DNA from: an uncultured Isosphaeraceae bacterium
GTDB lineage: Bacteria; Planctomycetota; Planctomycetia; Isosphaerales; Isosphaeraceae
Assembly: GCA_945957605.1 (NCBI GenBank)
Contig: CAMFLR010000023.1
Span: forward strand, 1-64,000
Length of the DNA: 64,000 bases
Direction: 5' to 3'
The notes beneath the pieces are model-generated. The model had not been told where the DNA came from, did no database searches, and saw nothing but the letters and a program-made list of their open reading frames with translations. Positions 10,486-19,539 of this stretch are shown here, piece after piece. A program made the position numbers and the translations under genes. Within the stretch, counting starts at the first letter, position 1. Each line of letters begins with the position of its first letter.

Positions 10486-10664
10486 GGAGTTTGTCGTTTT
10501 TCCGCTCGACCCCCTGCCCCACTCAATGGAAGCAAGGAGAACCCGGAGCCGCCGTGTGGTCCAATCGAGGACCAACCCCGTCGTCCCGAATCGCAGGCCC
10601 GTGACCGGCTTTGACGTGGAAAAGAAGCCGGTGGCTGCTTGGTCATTCCGTTGGTAAAGGTAGA

Positions 10665-10699
10665 AAAACCCACCCGCTCCACGCCGGAGGGTGGGTTTT
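10665..10699 (-). terminator. Terminator-like hairpin in the rpsA leader
   Basis: On the minus strand AAAACCCACCC pairs with GGGTGGGTTTT around a 13-base loop, and the T-run continues one base further. It is an 11-bp intrinsic-terminator structure. It begins only a few bases after the transcription start implied by the TATAAT box at 10711-10716, and about 180 bases before the rpsA start codon. No minus-strand gene upstream needs a terminator here, so a premature terminator (attenuator) for rpsA is the simplest reading. Confidence 0.7.
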
Positions 10700-10710
10700 A
10701 CGCATCCTTG

Positions 10711-10739
10711 ATTATAAGGATTTCCGATTGTGCCAGCAA
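10711..10739 (-). promoter_or_regulatory. Probable rpsA promoter
   Basis: Minus strand: TTGCTG (10739-10734), a 17-base spacer, and a perfect TATAAT (10716-10711). Transcription would start near 10704, giving an rpsA leader of about 220 bases whose first element is the terminator-like hairpin. Confidence 0.6.
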
Positions 10740-10967
10740 GGTCGGACGGCACGGAAATTGAAGATCGCCGGCGAGAGTCGCGCGATCCAGTCCTTTCAGC
10801 AACCAAGACGTCGCCGGAATTCGGCTAATCAGGACGAGTGAGATTCGTGGAGATGCACTTACTCCAACCAAACTATTCATCGACCTCCCTGGCATCTCTT
10901 CAACTGAGCACAGACAATGTGACGGCCTAACGTCTCGACCAATTTGTGCGAGAACACGGAGATTCCG

Positions 10968-11294
10968 ATGCGCGGAAAACTGGGAATCGGTTCGATCGTC
11001 GTCGTACTGGGAATCGCCGCGTTGATGGCGATCGGTAAATCACCCGAGGCTCAGGCCCAAAGACCTGCCGGGTCGCAGTGGGAATACAAGGTGGCCGTCG
11101 TTAACTACAACCCGGGCGAAAGACTTACTGACGAACAGCGCGCGACACAGCTTGAGAAACTCCTGAACACCGAGGCACGCCAAGGGTGGGAACCCGTTAC
11201 CTCCCTACTCTCGCGCACGAACGTGCAGACGATCGGCGGCGGCGTGACCACTCGCGACTCGACGTCGTTCGTCGCTTTCCGACGACCGAAATAA
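10968..11294 (+). CDS. Small exported DUF4177-like protein
   Basis: A 108-residue protein with a signal peptide (hydrophobic core about residues 6-22, cleavage after EAQAQ). The mature part has the DUF4177 pattern: an opening WEYKVAVV strand, a middle helix with LEKLLNTEARQGWEPV, and a final strand ending VAFRRPK. The function of that family is unknown. I chose this ATG because GGAG lies six bases upstream and it starts a normal signal peptide; an ATG eight codons upstream is less likely. It is divergent from rpsA. Confidence 0.72.
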   Translation: MRGKLGIGSIVVVLGIAALMAIGKSPEAQAQRPAGSQWEYKVAVVNYNPGERLTDEQRATQLEKLLNTEARQGWEPVTSLLSRTNVQTIGGGVTTRDSTSFVAFRRPK

Positions 11295-11405
11295 AGCCTG
11301 ACGAGTCCGCCAGAATACGCTTGACTGGAACAGGCGTACACTAGATAATCCTCTCTGTACGAATGATCATGCATGACGCTTTTCGGACAGGCGAGGACCG
11401 GAACG

Positions 11406-11645
11406 ATGGAACGCATTCTCGGATATCAAAACCTGGTGAGGATCATCGCGAACGCGGCCTCGGAAATCTCGTCGCTCCCGGTGGAAACGGTACTTGTGAT
11501 TGCGGTTCCGACGCTTGAAATCGCTCTCGCGATCGTGGCACTCAAGTTCATCGCGCAGTGTTGCAGCTTCCAGACTGACGAAGCTGCACAGTTTGGCAAA
11601 CCAGGGCAGATCAGCGATCGCGATTCCTACGCGTGCAACCCGTAA
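11406..11645 (+). CDS. Possible small membrane protein
   Basis: A 79-residue frame (MERILGYQNLV...) with one hydrophobic stretch (VETVLVIAVPTLEIALAIV) that could span the membrane, and a hydrophilic tail. I recognise no family. GAGGACCGGAACG upstream is a weak ribosome site. It follows the DUF4177-like gene by about 110 bases and ends 15 bases before a convergent gene. It may not be real. Confidence 0.35.
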   Translation: MERILGYQNLVRIIANAASEISSLPVETVLVIAVPTLEIALAIVALKFIAQCCSFQTDEAAQFGKPGQISDRDSYACNP

Positions 11646-11660
11646 TGGGTCGCGGAGTCG

Positions 11661-14480
11661 TTACTTCAACTCCCCGAGCAACGCCTTCGCCTCTGGATGC
11701 TTTGGGTCGCGCTCGAGGATTTCCTCGACCGTTTTCTTCGCCGTGGCCTTGTCACCCATTCCAGCCTGGGCGCGGGCGAGCTTGACTCGGATGTCGTCCG
11801 CCCGCTTCGGCTTCAGTGTGAGCGCGGTTTCATACTCGTCGATCGCACCGGCGAAATTCTTACGACCAAGCTGAGCATCGGCCAGCATGACGTGGTAGAG
11901 CGGGTCGTAGACCTGGATGTAAAGGCATTCCATCGCCCAGCGCTCGGCCTTTTCCCAGTTCTTCTTCGTGAGGAAGCGGTCGGTCAGCTGCTTGCGGAGG
12001 TCGAGATTGTCGGAGTCGGCCATCGCCAGGTTTTCGAGGTCTTCGAGCAGCTTGTCTTCCTGCTTGCGCCTGAGGTGGATCTTGGCGAGACCGGTGATCC
12101 ACTTGGTGTGATAAGGGTCGTCCTTGCGGGCGATATTATAGAGCTTTTCGGCCTCGTCGAGATTGCCAGCCTTCACCTGAAGCTCGGCGAGGAGGTCGAG
12201 CACGCGGATGTCGGGCTTGGCTTCGTCAAACGCCGGTTTGAGGATCTCGATCGCTGCTTCCTCATCGCCAATCGAGACGAACAAACGCGCCTTCACATAG
12301 CTAGCGAGCGCGTGTTTCGGCTTGAGCTTGAGGGCTTTGTCCGCGAGGGGGCGAGCCGCCTTGTAGTCGCGTCTGGCGTAGTATTCGTAGGCCATCCGCG
12401 CGTTCAGGTCTGCGTCTTCAGGCTTGGCTTCGAGCTGCGCCTGAAGTTTCGAGAACGTAATTTTTGGCTCTTCGTCGACGCGTGCCTGAATCTGCTTCAC
12501 AACACCGTCGACAAACACCAGGAACTTCGCCTCGAAATCGGCCTTGTCGACGTTGAAGCAGGCCTTGATCGCCGGCTCGGTCGTCATGCCGCGACGGTAG
12601 GCGTTGAGTAGTTTGATCAACGAATCGGGACCAAATCGCTTGAGCATGTACTGCGCATAGAGTTGAGCCTGGCAATACGCAAGCTGGCGTTCTTCAGGCT
12701 CGGTGGGGCGGATGAAGCCGAGGTTGATTGTGTCGAGATTCAGGAGCTTTCGGGCCGGCACCCGTTCCAGCAGCATCTTGTTCCAGGTTTGCGGCCGGGG
12801 GAATCCTTCGCTTTCGACCGCCAAAGCCTCGGTATACCAGTGCGGGATATTGAACTCAGTTTGCTGGAGCGTGATGACGTGAACAAGCTCGTGCTTGAGC
12901 ACGCGTGCCCAGTGGAACGGCTGCTTGGTCGTCTTTGGGCTGGCGAGCGCGACAACCTTGCCGGTGCAGGCGCCGACGGTTGGGATGAACGGCAAGGCGA
13001 CCGTCCGGCCGCTGAACCATTCGTGATCCTTCATGATCTCGATCTGCGTCATCCCCGGCGGGGTGAAGCCGAATCGTTCGGTCAGTTCGCCGTGGATCGA
13101 TTCGAGATACTTCGCCATGTACTTGCCGAGGAGCATGTCCTGCGACGGGTCGACTAGCACATTGTAATGCGCTGAGTTCACGGGCCGATAGCCGGCCATG
13201 TGGTTCAGCACCTTGATCATGTTCTTGGCGCGGACGTTGAACGGATCAGCCTCGAAGGCGATATCGAACAGGTCGCGGGCTTCGGGCTCGCGGCCGATCT
13301 GCATGTAAAGCATCCCTAGGCCAATTTTCACATCGGCTCGCTTGGGATCAGCCTGCGCGGCGAGCAAAAAGGCGCGCTCGGCCGAGTGATATTTGCGGCG
13401 ATCGGCCAATCGTTCCGCAAGCGCTGCGTAAAACGTCGCCGGCTTGGGATTGTTCGCAAGGGCCGCGGCTTCAGCGGCTGTCGCGCCCGAAGGATCCATC
13501 AAAAGGCGAGCCGTTGCAGCTAGCCTTGCGAGCGAATCTTCGTCTTTGGGATTTTCGGCAACAGCCTTTTTGGCAGCGTCACGCGCTTCGGGGAAGCGTT
13601 CGTCGGAGATATTAACGTCGGCGAGCAGCACGTACGCCGCCGCCAGCCGCGGGTTTATTTCGATCGCCCGTTCGGCCTTTTTGCGACCGTTCGCGAGCTT
13701 GTAACCTTGCAGGTCGGCCCAGCCCAAGGTGACGAGTGCCTCGGCCGCTTGCGGGTTGATCGCCAGTGCCTTCATGAGGTCCTTGCGGGCGTCGCCTTCC
13801 TGGTAGCCGCTCAGGAAGAGTTTTCCTTCGAGCCAGTGGGCTTGCCAGCAATTCGAGTCAATCCGAAGCGCCGCTTCGTAAAGCGTGTTGATGATGTCGT
13901 TGAGCCCTTCGCCCAACTGCTCACCCACGGCGTTCATCTTGTAGTAACGCTCAGCCGCCTGACCGATGATCAGCAGGCCCATCGGGTCTTTCGCCAATTC
14001 AGCGCCGTGGGCGTTCTGATAGTCGATGAACCACTTCCATTCCTTGCCGTCGGGCGAAATCTGGCCGCGACCTTCGGCAAGTCGAGCAATGATCCATTGC
14101 CCTGCAAGGTGGTCCTTCTTGAGCTTGCCCGCCTCTTTCGCCGCGGCTTCAGCTCCTTCCCAATCGCCGCGATTGAACAGCAGGTCACCAATTCGGGCCT
14201 GGGTGTCGGCGGTTTGAGGCTTAACATCCTTAAGCGTCGTAAGCGCCTTATCGGTCAGGCCCTGGCTGTCGAGGGCATCGGCGATGTAGAGCGCCAGCGT
14301 AGTTTTCTCGGCCGGTTTCAGGTCCTTCCCTTTCGCCAGGGCTTCGAACGCTTCTTGAGCCTCGGCGTATTTGCCGGTTTTCCAAAGCGTGCGAGCGTCG
14401 TCGATTTCCGCCGCGAGGCTCAGAACGCCCGAAACCAGAACACCCGCCAACACGCCGAGAACCACGCGAGCCCTGACCAT
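11661..14480 (-). CDS. TPR protein with embedded HExxH peptidase domain
   Basis: A 939-residue exported protein. A signal peptide spans about residues 1-24. Tetratricopeptide repeats run to about 430, then a peptidase-MA-like domain has HELVH near residue 530 and a downstream glutamate (EALAVESEGF, about 550) as expected for a gluzincin metalloprotease. Further TPRs fill about 690-935. An AGGAGG site seven bases before the ATG fixes the start. The fold suggests a zinc protease or protease-like scaffold held on a periplasmic TPR solenoid; the substrate is unknown. The dienelactone hydrolase gene lies about 60 bases upstream in the same direction and could share a transcript. Confidence 0.85.
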   Translation of the reverse strand: MVRARVVLGVLAGVLVSGVLSLAAEIDDARTLWKTGKYAEAQEAFEALAKGKDLKPAEKTTLALYIADALDSQGLTDKALTTLKDVKPQTADTQARIGDLLFNRGDWEGAEAAAKEAGKLKKDHLAGQWIIARLAEGRGQISPDGKEWKWFIDYQNAHGAELAKDPMGLLIIGQAAERYYKMNAVGEQLGEGLNDIINTLYEAALRIDSNCWQAHWLEGKLFLSGYQEGDARKDLMKALAINPQAAEALVTLGWADLQGYKLANGRKKAERAIEINPRLAAAYVLLADVNISDERFPEARDAAKKAVAENPKDEDSLARLAATARLLMDPSGATAAEAAALANNPKPATFYAALAERLADRRKYHSAERAFLLAAQADPKRADVKIGLGMLYMQIGREPEARDLFDIAFEADPFNVRAKNMIKVLNHMAGYRPVNSAHYNVLVDPSQDMLLGKYMAKYLESIHGELTERFGFTPPGMTQIEIMKDHEWFSGRTVALPFIPTVGACTGKVVALASPKTTKQPFHWARVLKHELVHVITLQQTEFNIPHWYTEALAVESEGFPRPQTWNKMLLERVPARKLLNLDTINLGFIRPTEPEERQLAYCQAQLYAQYMLKRFGPDSLIKLLNAYRRGMTTEPAIKACFNVDKADFEAKFLVFVDGVVKQIQARVDEEPKITFSKLQAQLEAKPEDADLNARMAYEYYARRDYKAARPLADKALKLKPKHALASYVKARLFVSIGDEEAAIEILKPAFDEAKPDIRVLDLLAELQVKAGNLDEAEKLYNIARKDDPYHTKWITGLAKIHLRRKQEDKLLEDLENLAMADSDNLDLRKQLTDRFLTKKNWEKAERWAMECLYIQVYDPLYHVMLADAQLGRKNFAGAIDEYETALTLKPKRADDIRVKLARAQAGMGDKATAKKTVEEILERDPKHPEAKALLGELK

Positions 14481-14538
14481 TGCCCGGCCTCCTTGAGGGA
14501 AGATTCATTTCAAGGTAACAGAGAATTCCCTCATCAGG

Positions 14539-15300
14539 CTAGGGAGCGACCTGCGTGCCCGGGGAAAATACCCGGCGGTAAAGGGCGATCATGTCGGCCC
14601 AGGCGAGGTCGGTGGCTTCCGGGTCGTACCGCGGCCCTTCGTCGCGCATGAAGGCGTGCTCGGCAGGGTAGTGCAGCGAGGTGTAGTCGGTGCCCGCTGC
14701 CTTGAGCGCGTTCTCGATCAACGTCCGCCCCTCCGTCGGCACGTGAGGATCGAGCGAACCAAACACAAGCAGCAGTTGCCCCTTGATCTCATTCACTCGC
14801 GCGAGCGAGCCCGAATCAGCGTCGCGGCCGAGCTTGCCATTGTGCACGCCGGTGGGATAAAAGCATGCCGTCGCTTTCACGTCCGGCTGAAACGCCGCGC
14901 GAAATGCAAGATGTCCACCAATGCAAAACCCCCCTGCCCCAAGCTGACCCGGTGCGACGGCCGGATGCTTGCTGAGAAAATCGAGCGTGGCCCGCGCGTC
15001 GGCATCGAACGCGGCGACGTCGGTCTGATTCGCGTTTTCGAGTCCCTTCGCGCGTCCAGCGTCGTCAAAAGGCGGAGCCCAGCCGGGTTGTTCGATCCGG
15101 TGATAAATCTCAGGCGCAGCGACCACGAAGCCATATCCAGCCAGGCGAATGCAAGCCCGTTGCATCGTCGGCGTGATCTGGAAGATGTCGGAATAGAACA
15201 AAATGCCAGGATACTTTCGTTCTGCCTTGGGCCGCGCGATGAACACGCGCATGGGCGAACCATCGACGTCGACTTGGACCGACTCGGTTTGAACGATCAT
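14539..15300 (-). CDS. Dienelactone hydrolase family protein
   Basis: An alpha/beta hydrolase of 253 residues, the usual size for the family. The triad is in place: nucleophile Cys126 in GFCIGGH, Asp184 in GSLDPHVP and His215 in AEHAFMRDEG. The Cys nucleophile separates it from ordinary serine esterases. The family hydrolyses dienelactones in aromatic degradation, but no other pathway genes are nearby, so the substrate here is open. There is no signal peptide, so it is cytoplasmic. The ribosome site is weak (GGAG 13 bases upstream). It may be cotranscribed with the TPR peptidase downstream. Confidence 0.9.
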   Translation of the reverse strand: MIVQTESVQVDVDGSPMRVFIARPKAERKYPGILFYSDIFQITPTMQRACIRLAGYGFVVAAPEIYHRIEQPGWAPPFDDAGRAKGLENANQTDVAAFDADARATLDFLSKHPAVAPGQLGAGGFCIGGHLAFRAAFQPDVKATACFYPTGVHNGKLGRDADSGSLARVNEIKGQLLLVFGSLDPHVPTEGRTLIENALKAAGTDYTSLHYPAEHAFMRDEGPRYDPEATDLAWADMIALYRRVFSPGTQVAP

Positions 15301-15706
15301 GACGAGGTGATGCTCCGCGTGACGGGGTTCGCTGATGGTCGCCAGAACGCTGCGCGTGGCGTCTCAAGAAATTCAACCCACACTGACACGTCGCGCCGAT
15401 GATTGCAATGTCGCACGGTCATTAAACATGTTAGCTGCTCATAAGATGAATCGAAATTGCCATGATTCGCGGTGCCACTTAATCAAAACGTGTTCGATTT
15501 GCCGTCAGACGCCAGGCATCGCTGCGTTGGGAAATTCTGAAATTGCTGTAACGCTTTGCCGAATCTCGCAGGATTTCTTTGAGAAGCACGTTGGCAACTT
15601 CCGATCGCCGCATGCTCGAGCTTGAAGGAAGTGCCTCGGGCAACGTGAAAATCAAACAGCGAAGTCAACACGCTCCGCTTCCCCCCAAGAGAAGGAACTT
15701 GAATCA
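15301..15706. other. Intergenic region between divergent genes
   Basis: About 405 bases between the dienelactone hydrolase and LamG/PEP-CTERM genes. It must contain both promoters. I found no convincing -35/-10 pair, palindrome or small gene. Confidence 0.4.
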
Positions 15707-16510
15707 ATGCCATCACGTACCCGCAATGCCGCACTTGTTGTGGTCGCACTCACTTCAGTCGTTTCAGCGTCCGTGACAAAAGCCGGGGTTGTTGCGACCT
15801 ATCAGTTTCAAAACACTCTGGCCGCTGATCAGGGCGGTGCGCCCGCATTAACTCCGGTTAATTCCGGGTCATACGTTACAGACACAGTGTTGGGGCAGCC
15901 ACGCACCGTCTATCAGCGGTTCTCGGCGAGCAATATCTCGGCAAACCAGTCTGCTCTTCGTCTCGACACGGCTCCCCTGGGGCTGACATCTAACAACTAT
16001 GCCGTTGAGATTGTGTTCACCCTCACGGACAACCTTTCAAGCGACGGCTACCGCAGGATTGTCGACAGCTACGATCCTGCGAGTCTGGCGGATCCAGGTC
16101 TGTACGTGGGTCCGGGAAATACTCTGAATATTTTTCAGGGTAACCCGAATTCAGGCGGACCCGCGCTCGTCAATGGCACCTACTACGACGTCGTTCTGAG
16201 CGTGTCTCTCACATCTGAGCAAGCTTATCTCAACGGCGTTCTCGCAGTGAACAGGGTCGGCACGCCGGACGCCATTGCTACGCACTTCCTGACGTTCTTC
16301 CAGGATGAAGTCACCGAATACGCCAACGGCCGGGTTGCGCTGATCCGTGTCTTCGATTCCGCCTTAACCGCCAATCAGGTTGCGGTACTCAATAACAACG
16401 GCAATCCGTTCCCATCGGCGGTCGTTCCCGAACCTTCGACGATGGTGGCCGGTAGTTTTGCGGTGCTCTGCGGACTCGGCCTGGCCTGGCGGCGCCGCCA
16501 AATTGCGTGA
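15707..16510 (+). CDS. LamG-like PEP-CTERM protein
   Basis: A 267-residue exported protein. A signal peptide runs to about residue 26 (SVTKAG). The body has the jelly-roll pattern of LamG/concanavalin-like domains: VVATYQFQNTLAAD, a central NNYAVEIVFTL strand and a late GRVALIRVFDSALTANQV block typical of the family. The C-terminus is a PEP-CTERM signal: VVPEPSTM, a hydrophobic helix, then WRRRQ. It probably binds carbohydrate or other ligands at the cell surface after exosortase processing. AAGGA lies before the ATG. A strong hairpin follows the stop codon. Confidence 0.88.
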   Translation: MPSRTRNAALVVVALTSVVSASVTKAGVVATYQFQNTLAADQGGAPALTPVNSGSYVTDTVLGQPRTVYQRFSASNISANQSALRLDTAPLGLTSNNYAVEIVFTLTDNLSSDGYRRIVDSYDPASLADPGLYVGPGNTLNIFQGNPNSGGPALVNGTYYDVVLSVSLTSEQAYLNGVLAVNRVGTPDAIATHFLTFFQDEVTEYANGRVALIRVFDSALTANQVAVLNNNGNPFPSAVVPEPSTMVAGSFAVLCGLGLAWRRRQIA

Positions 16511-16567
16511 CCTGGTTCTTATCCAAAGTGCAGGTGATACCACGTAGATTTGAGGCACGATCGCCTT

Positions 16568-16607
16568 CAGGCTTTGCGTTTCACGATGACGTTGAACGCA
16601 AAGCCTG
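16568..16607. terminator. Terminator hairpin between convergent genes
   Basis: A perfect 13-bp inverted repeat, CAGGCTTTGCGTT and AACGCAAAGCCTG, with a 14-base loop. A T-rich GGTTTTTTC follows about 20 bases on. It sits between the stops of the LamG PEP-CTERM gene and the TPR gene. Confidence 0.65.
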
Positions 16608-16628
16608 AGTGTACCGCTGAAGGTTTTT

Positions 16629-18170
16629 TCAGAGCGTCTCGCCCATGTCGCGATAAGGTTTCTTTTCGCGGAAGAGTTTAAGCATTCTTGCACCCAGTTT
16701 CTTTTGCTCGTCGTCCACGTACATCGGTTCGGCTCGTTCAAGGAGTTTGACCGCCTGGGCGAAGTCGCCAACTTCTGCGTACGCAGCCGCGAGCGTACTG
16801 ATATTGGACGACTCCTTCCAATCGCCAAGAGCACACGCGTGCAGAGCCGATTCGACGGCCTTCTTGCCGTTGCGAAACTTTGCGTCGGGACACGTCGCCC
16901 AGAGCCAGGCCTGGTTATCATAGGCTGAGCGATTCTTGGAGTCGCGCTTTATGGCTTCAGCATAGTCGGCACGGGCCTGCTCGTACGCTTTTTTCCCCAG
17001 CCAAGTCCAAGCTCGTCCCCGGTAATACTCCGAGAAATTGGGAGCAAGCCGAATGGCTTCGTTGCCGTCGGCGAGGGCTCTGTCGTATTCCTTCTTGCGA
17101 CGCCACACTCCCGCCCTGCCACCGTAGCCCAAGGCTGCATCGGGTTTGAGTCGAATGACTTCGTCGAAATCAGCAATTGCCTTGTCGTAGGCTTTCTTCT
17201 CACTCCAGGCCTGCCCGCGATTATTGTAGGCCATTGCAAGAACTTCGGAGGCACCGAGATGATCGAAAGAGGCGGTTCGCAGTTTGTTGGATCCGTCCCC
17301 ATCGAAGACGGCTTTCATTTGATCGCCGTCGGGCGGCGGAGGCTTCAGATCGCGTTTGATCGCTTCAGAGAAGTCCGCAATCGCACGATCGTAGTCCTTC
17401 TTGTTACTCCATGCTAAGCCCCGGTTGACATAGCCAATTGGGTGCTCGGGCCGGAGTCGAATTGCCGCATTTGCATCGGCAATCGCTTTGTCGAACTCCT
17501 TCTTGGAGCACCAGGAAATGCCCCGATTGATATAGCCACGATAGTCGGTGGGCTTGCCTTTTATGTACTGCGTTTGATCTGCAATCGCTTTGTCGTACTC
17601 ACGCATGTCATGCCAGATATTGCCTCGCATGCCATACAATTCAACTGATGCTTGTGAACCAGATTCCATTTTGATGCACTCATTGATGTCCGCGAGCGCT
17701 TTTGCTGGTTCATTCTTCGTGTGCCGGATCCAGCCTCGGTTTCGCAGTGCATCGGTGTCGGACGGGTCGAGCTTGAGCGCAACTTCGAAGTCGGCAAGGG
17801 CGGATTCTAGATCGCCGCTGATGGCGAGGCTAATCCCTCGGCGCGTGTGAGAAATCGCCTGGAAGGGATCCTTCTTGATAGCGTTGTCGAAAAAGCTATA
17901 CGCTTCCTTCACAAACAATACTTCGTCAACCTTTGCCCATCCACGAATATCCTCGTCGACGAGAAAAAGCCATTCACCCTTCTGCTGTTCGACCTTGAAG
18001 ATCGCGAACTTCTTGTTGTCGTGGACAACCTTGTCGCCGCTGCGCAGCGGAGTTTGGCCTTTGGTGACAACTTCCTGGCCAACCCACCAGGCCGACTCAA
18101 GCAATTGAGCATGGCTCTGCGCAGTAAAAATGAGGCAGACCAGCAGGCTGGCAAATGATGCGAGCTTCAT
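16629..18170 (-). CDS. Exported TPR protein
   Basis: A 513-residue protein. I chose the ATG giving MKLASFASLLVCLIF because it starts a signal peptide ending AQSHAQ; the open frame extends 24 codons upstream. After the signal comes a short SH3-like beta segment (VTKGQTPLRSGDKVVHD ... GWAKVDEVL), then about nine tetratricopeptide repeats. Each has the R-G-x-x-x-x-x-K-x-x-Y-D-x-A-I-A-D pattern (for example SNKKDYDRAIADFSEAI). The last repeat includes the WLWATCPD motif common in planctomycete TPR proteins. It is probably a periplasmic protein-interaction scaffold; no partner is evident nearby. Confidence 0.85.
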   Translation of the reverse strand: MKLASFASLLVCLIFTAQSHAQLLESAWWVGQEVVTKGQTPLRSGDKVVHDNKKFAIFKVEQQKGEWLFLVDEDIRGWAKVDEVLFVKEAYSFFDNAIKKDPFQAISHTRRGISLAISGDLESALADFEVALKLDPSDTDALRNRGWIRHTKNEPAKALADINECIKMESGSQASVELYGMRGNIWHDMREYDKAIADQTQYIKGKPTDYRGYINRGISWCSKKEFDKAIADANAAIRLRPEHPIGYVNRGLAWSNKKDYDRAIADFSEAIKRDLKPPPPDGDQMKAVFDGDGSNKLRTASFDHLGASEVLAMAYNNRGQAWSEKKAYDKAIADFDEVIRLKPDAALGYGGRAGVWRRKKEYDRALADGNEAIRLAPNFSEYYRGRAWTWLGKKAYEQARADYAEAIKRDSKNRSAYDNQAWLWATCPDAKFRNGKKAVESALHACALGDWKESSNISTLAAAYAEVGDFAQAVKLLERAEPMYVDDEQKKLGARMLKLFREKKPYRDMGETL

Positions 18171-18482
18171 CAGTTGGCCCCGAAAGCAAACACATGGGGA
18201 TATGGCCAGGCTGAACTTAAGACGGATAAGGAGTGACGTCAAGGCAGATTTTTATTGGTCTGGATATTCAAATCGCAAAGAACAACCGTCGGCGTGACAT
18301 ATTCCCTCCATTCATCACAAAAATCCTTCGAATGATGTGGCACCCTCCGTATGCAGAATCTCATAGACCTGATGGCCTGAAGCTTGAAACCATCAGAGAC
18401 CGATATCTCCGAACGAGCGTGGATCTGGCGAGGTTGCCGGCCCGCAAATACTCTGTGCAATGAGAATCCCAGGGAGGGCGTG
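18171..18482. other. Intergenic region between divergent TPR and Calx-beta genes
   Basis: About 310 bases. I see GGGAGGG just before the Calx-beta gene's ATG and nothing else that I can assign. Confidence 0.4.
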
Positions 18483-19460
18483 ATGCGATTGACCAGTGCC
18501 AGGGTCGTGCTCGAAAACCTCGAACGCCGAAGCATGCTAACGGCCAGCGTTGGATTCTTTGGCCCCCAGGTTCAGGTCGTCAATGACAAGGTTGGCACGG
18601 TTGATGTCAGTGCAATGCTCCAGAACAACAACGACATTTCGCTGCCGACTCAAACCGTAACGCTCACAACCAGCGGCGGCACGGCGGTGCCGGGTGTCGA
18701 TTACACGCCGGTGCAGCAAACGATCAGCCTGACGCCGAACACGACAACCTTGATGCCCACGCAAAGCGTGTCGATCCCCATTCTCCCCGGCCCTGCCTCG
18801 CTCGGAACACGCACCCTCGAGATTTCGATTTCGCCAACTCCGGGCGCGCCTCAAGGGCAAAAGGAATTCATCGTCATCACCCATGGGACCGACACCACAA
18901 CACCCTATGTTGTGAACTCGCAAGCTCTCATACAGAACGATAAGGTCGTCGCGTTTGCGATTCAGTTCAGTCGACCGATGGCGTATAGCACGGTCACCGA
19001 CCTCTCAAATTACGCGGTTGGCGTGGTGAGTTCTCTGTCGCAAGCTGCGCTTGCAGCAACAACAGGCACGTCTGGATTCTCGAAGACCGTTCCGTTGAAG
19101 TCAGCCCTTTACGACGCGAGCAACTCCACGGTCTATCTGGTGCCGGCCGGCAAGGTGAAGCCATCGTCGCATTACTGGGTCGAATCGCCGGACGCGCTTC
19201 AAATCGGCCTGCAGATTCTCCAGACCAAGCCGGCCGATCAACTCGCGTTCCCCGCAACCATGTCTAAACTCACCGATACGGTGGGCAATCCCATCGCTCA
19301 GTCCGCCGAAGGAAACGAGGGCTTCATGTCGACCGACGGTGAGTTCGGCCTGCCGTTTCGCAATGCCAAGGCCAGCCCGTCGGCCCTGGCGTTCCTTTTC
19401 GGCACCACCACTTCGGCAACTCCGAAGGGGAAGGCAAAGCCTGCCCACAGAGGTAAGTGA
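18483..19460 (+). CDS. Secreted Calx-beta domain protein, LEPR-like N-terminus
   Basis: A 325-residue extracellular protein. The N-terminus MRLTSARVVLENLERRSMLT is a variant of the planctomycete LEPR-XLL export/anchoring motif, which replaces an ordinary signal peptide. A Calx-beta domain follows at about residues 35-130, with the diagnostic GGTAVPGVDYTPV and IPILPGPASLGTRTLEISI strands. The next domain (about 140-280) looks like a bacterial Ig-like or SbsA-type fold (VVAFAIQFSRPMAYSTVTD). The tail is basic (KGKAKPAHRGK). GGGAGGG sits upstream of the chosen ATG. It is probably a calcium-binding surface or matrix protein. Confidence 0.8.
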   Translation: MRLTSARVVLENLERRSMLTASVGFFGPQVQVVNDKVGTVDVSAMLQNNNDISLPTQTVTLTTSGGTAVPGVDYTPVQQTISLTPNTTTLMPTQSVSIPILPGPASLGTRTLEISISPTPGAPQGQKEFIVITHGTDTTTPYVVNSQALIQNDKVVAFAIQFSRPMAYSTVTDLSNYAVGVVSSLSQAALAATTGTSGFSKTVPLKSALYDASNSTVYLVPAGKVKPSSHYWVESPDALQIGLQILQTKPADQLAFPATMSKLTDTVGNPIAQSAEGNEGFMSTDGEFGLPFRNAKASPSALAFLFGTTTSATPKGKAKPAHRGK

Positions 19461-19539
19461 TGAACGAGGGCAAGCGACGCCTTTCGCGCTGAAATTTAGC
19501 GTTATTGACCTCAACGGGCGTGGCGATGGACGAGAACCT

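Noticed and set aside
8602..10614. 670-codon open frame on the plus strand
   Set aside because: Antisense of rpsA; its periodic sequence only mirrors the six S1 domains.
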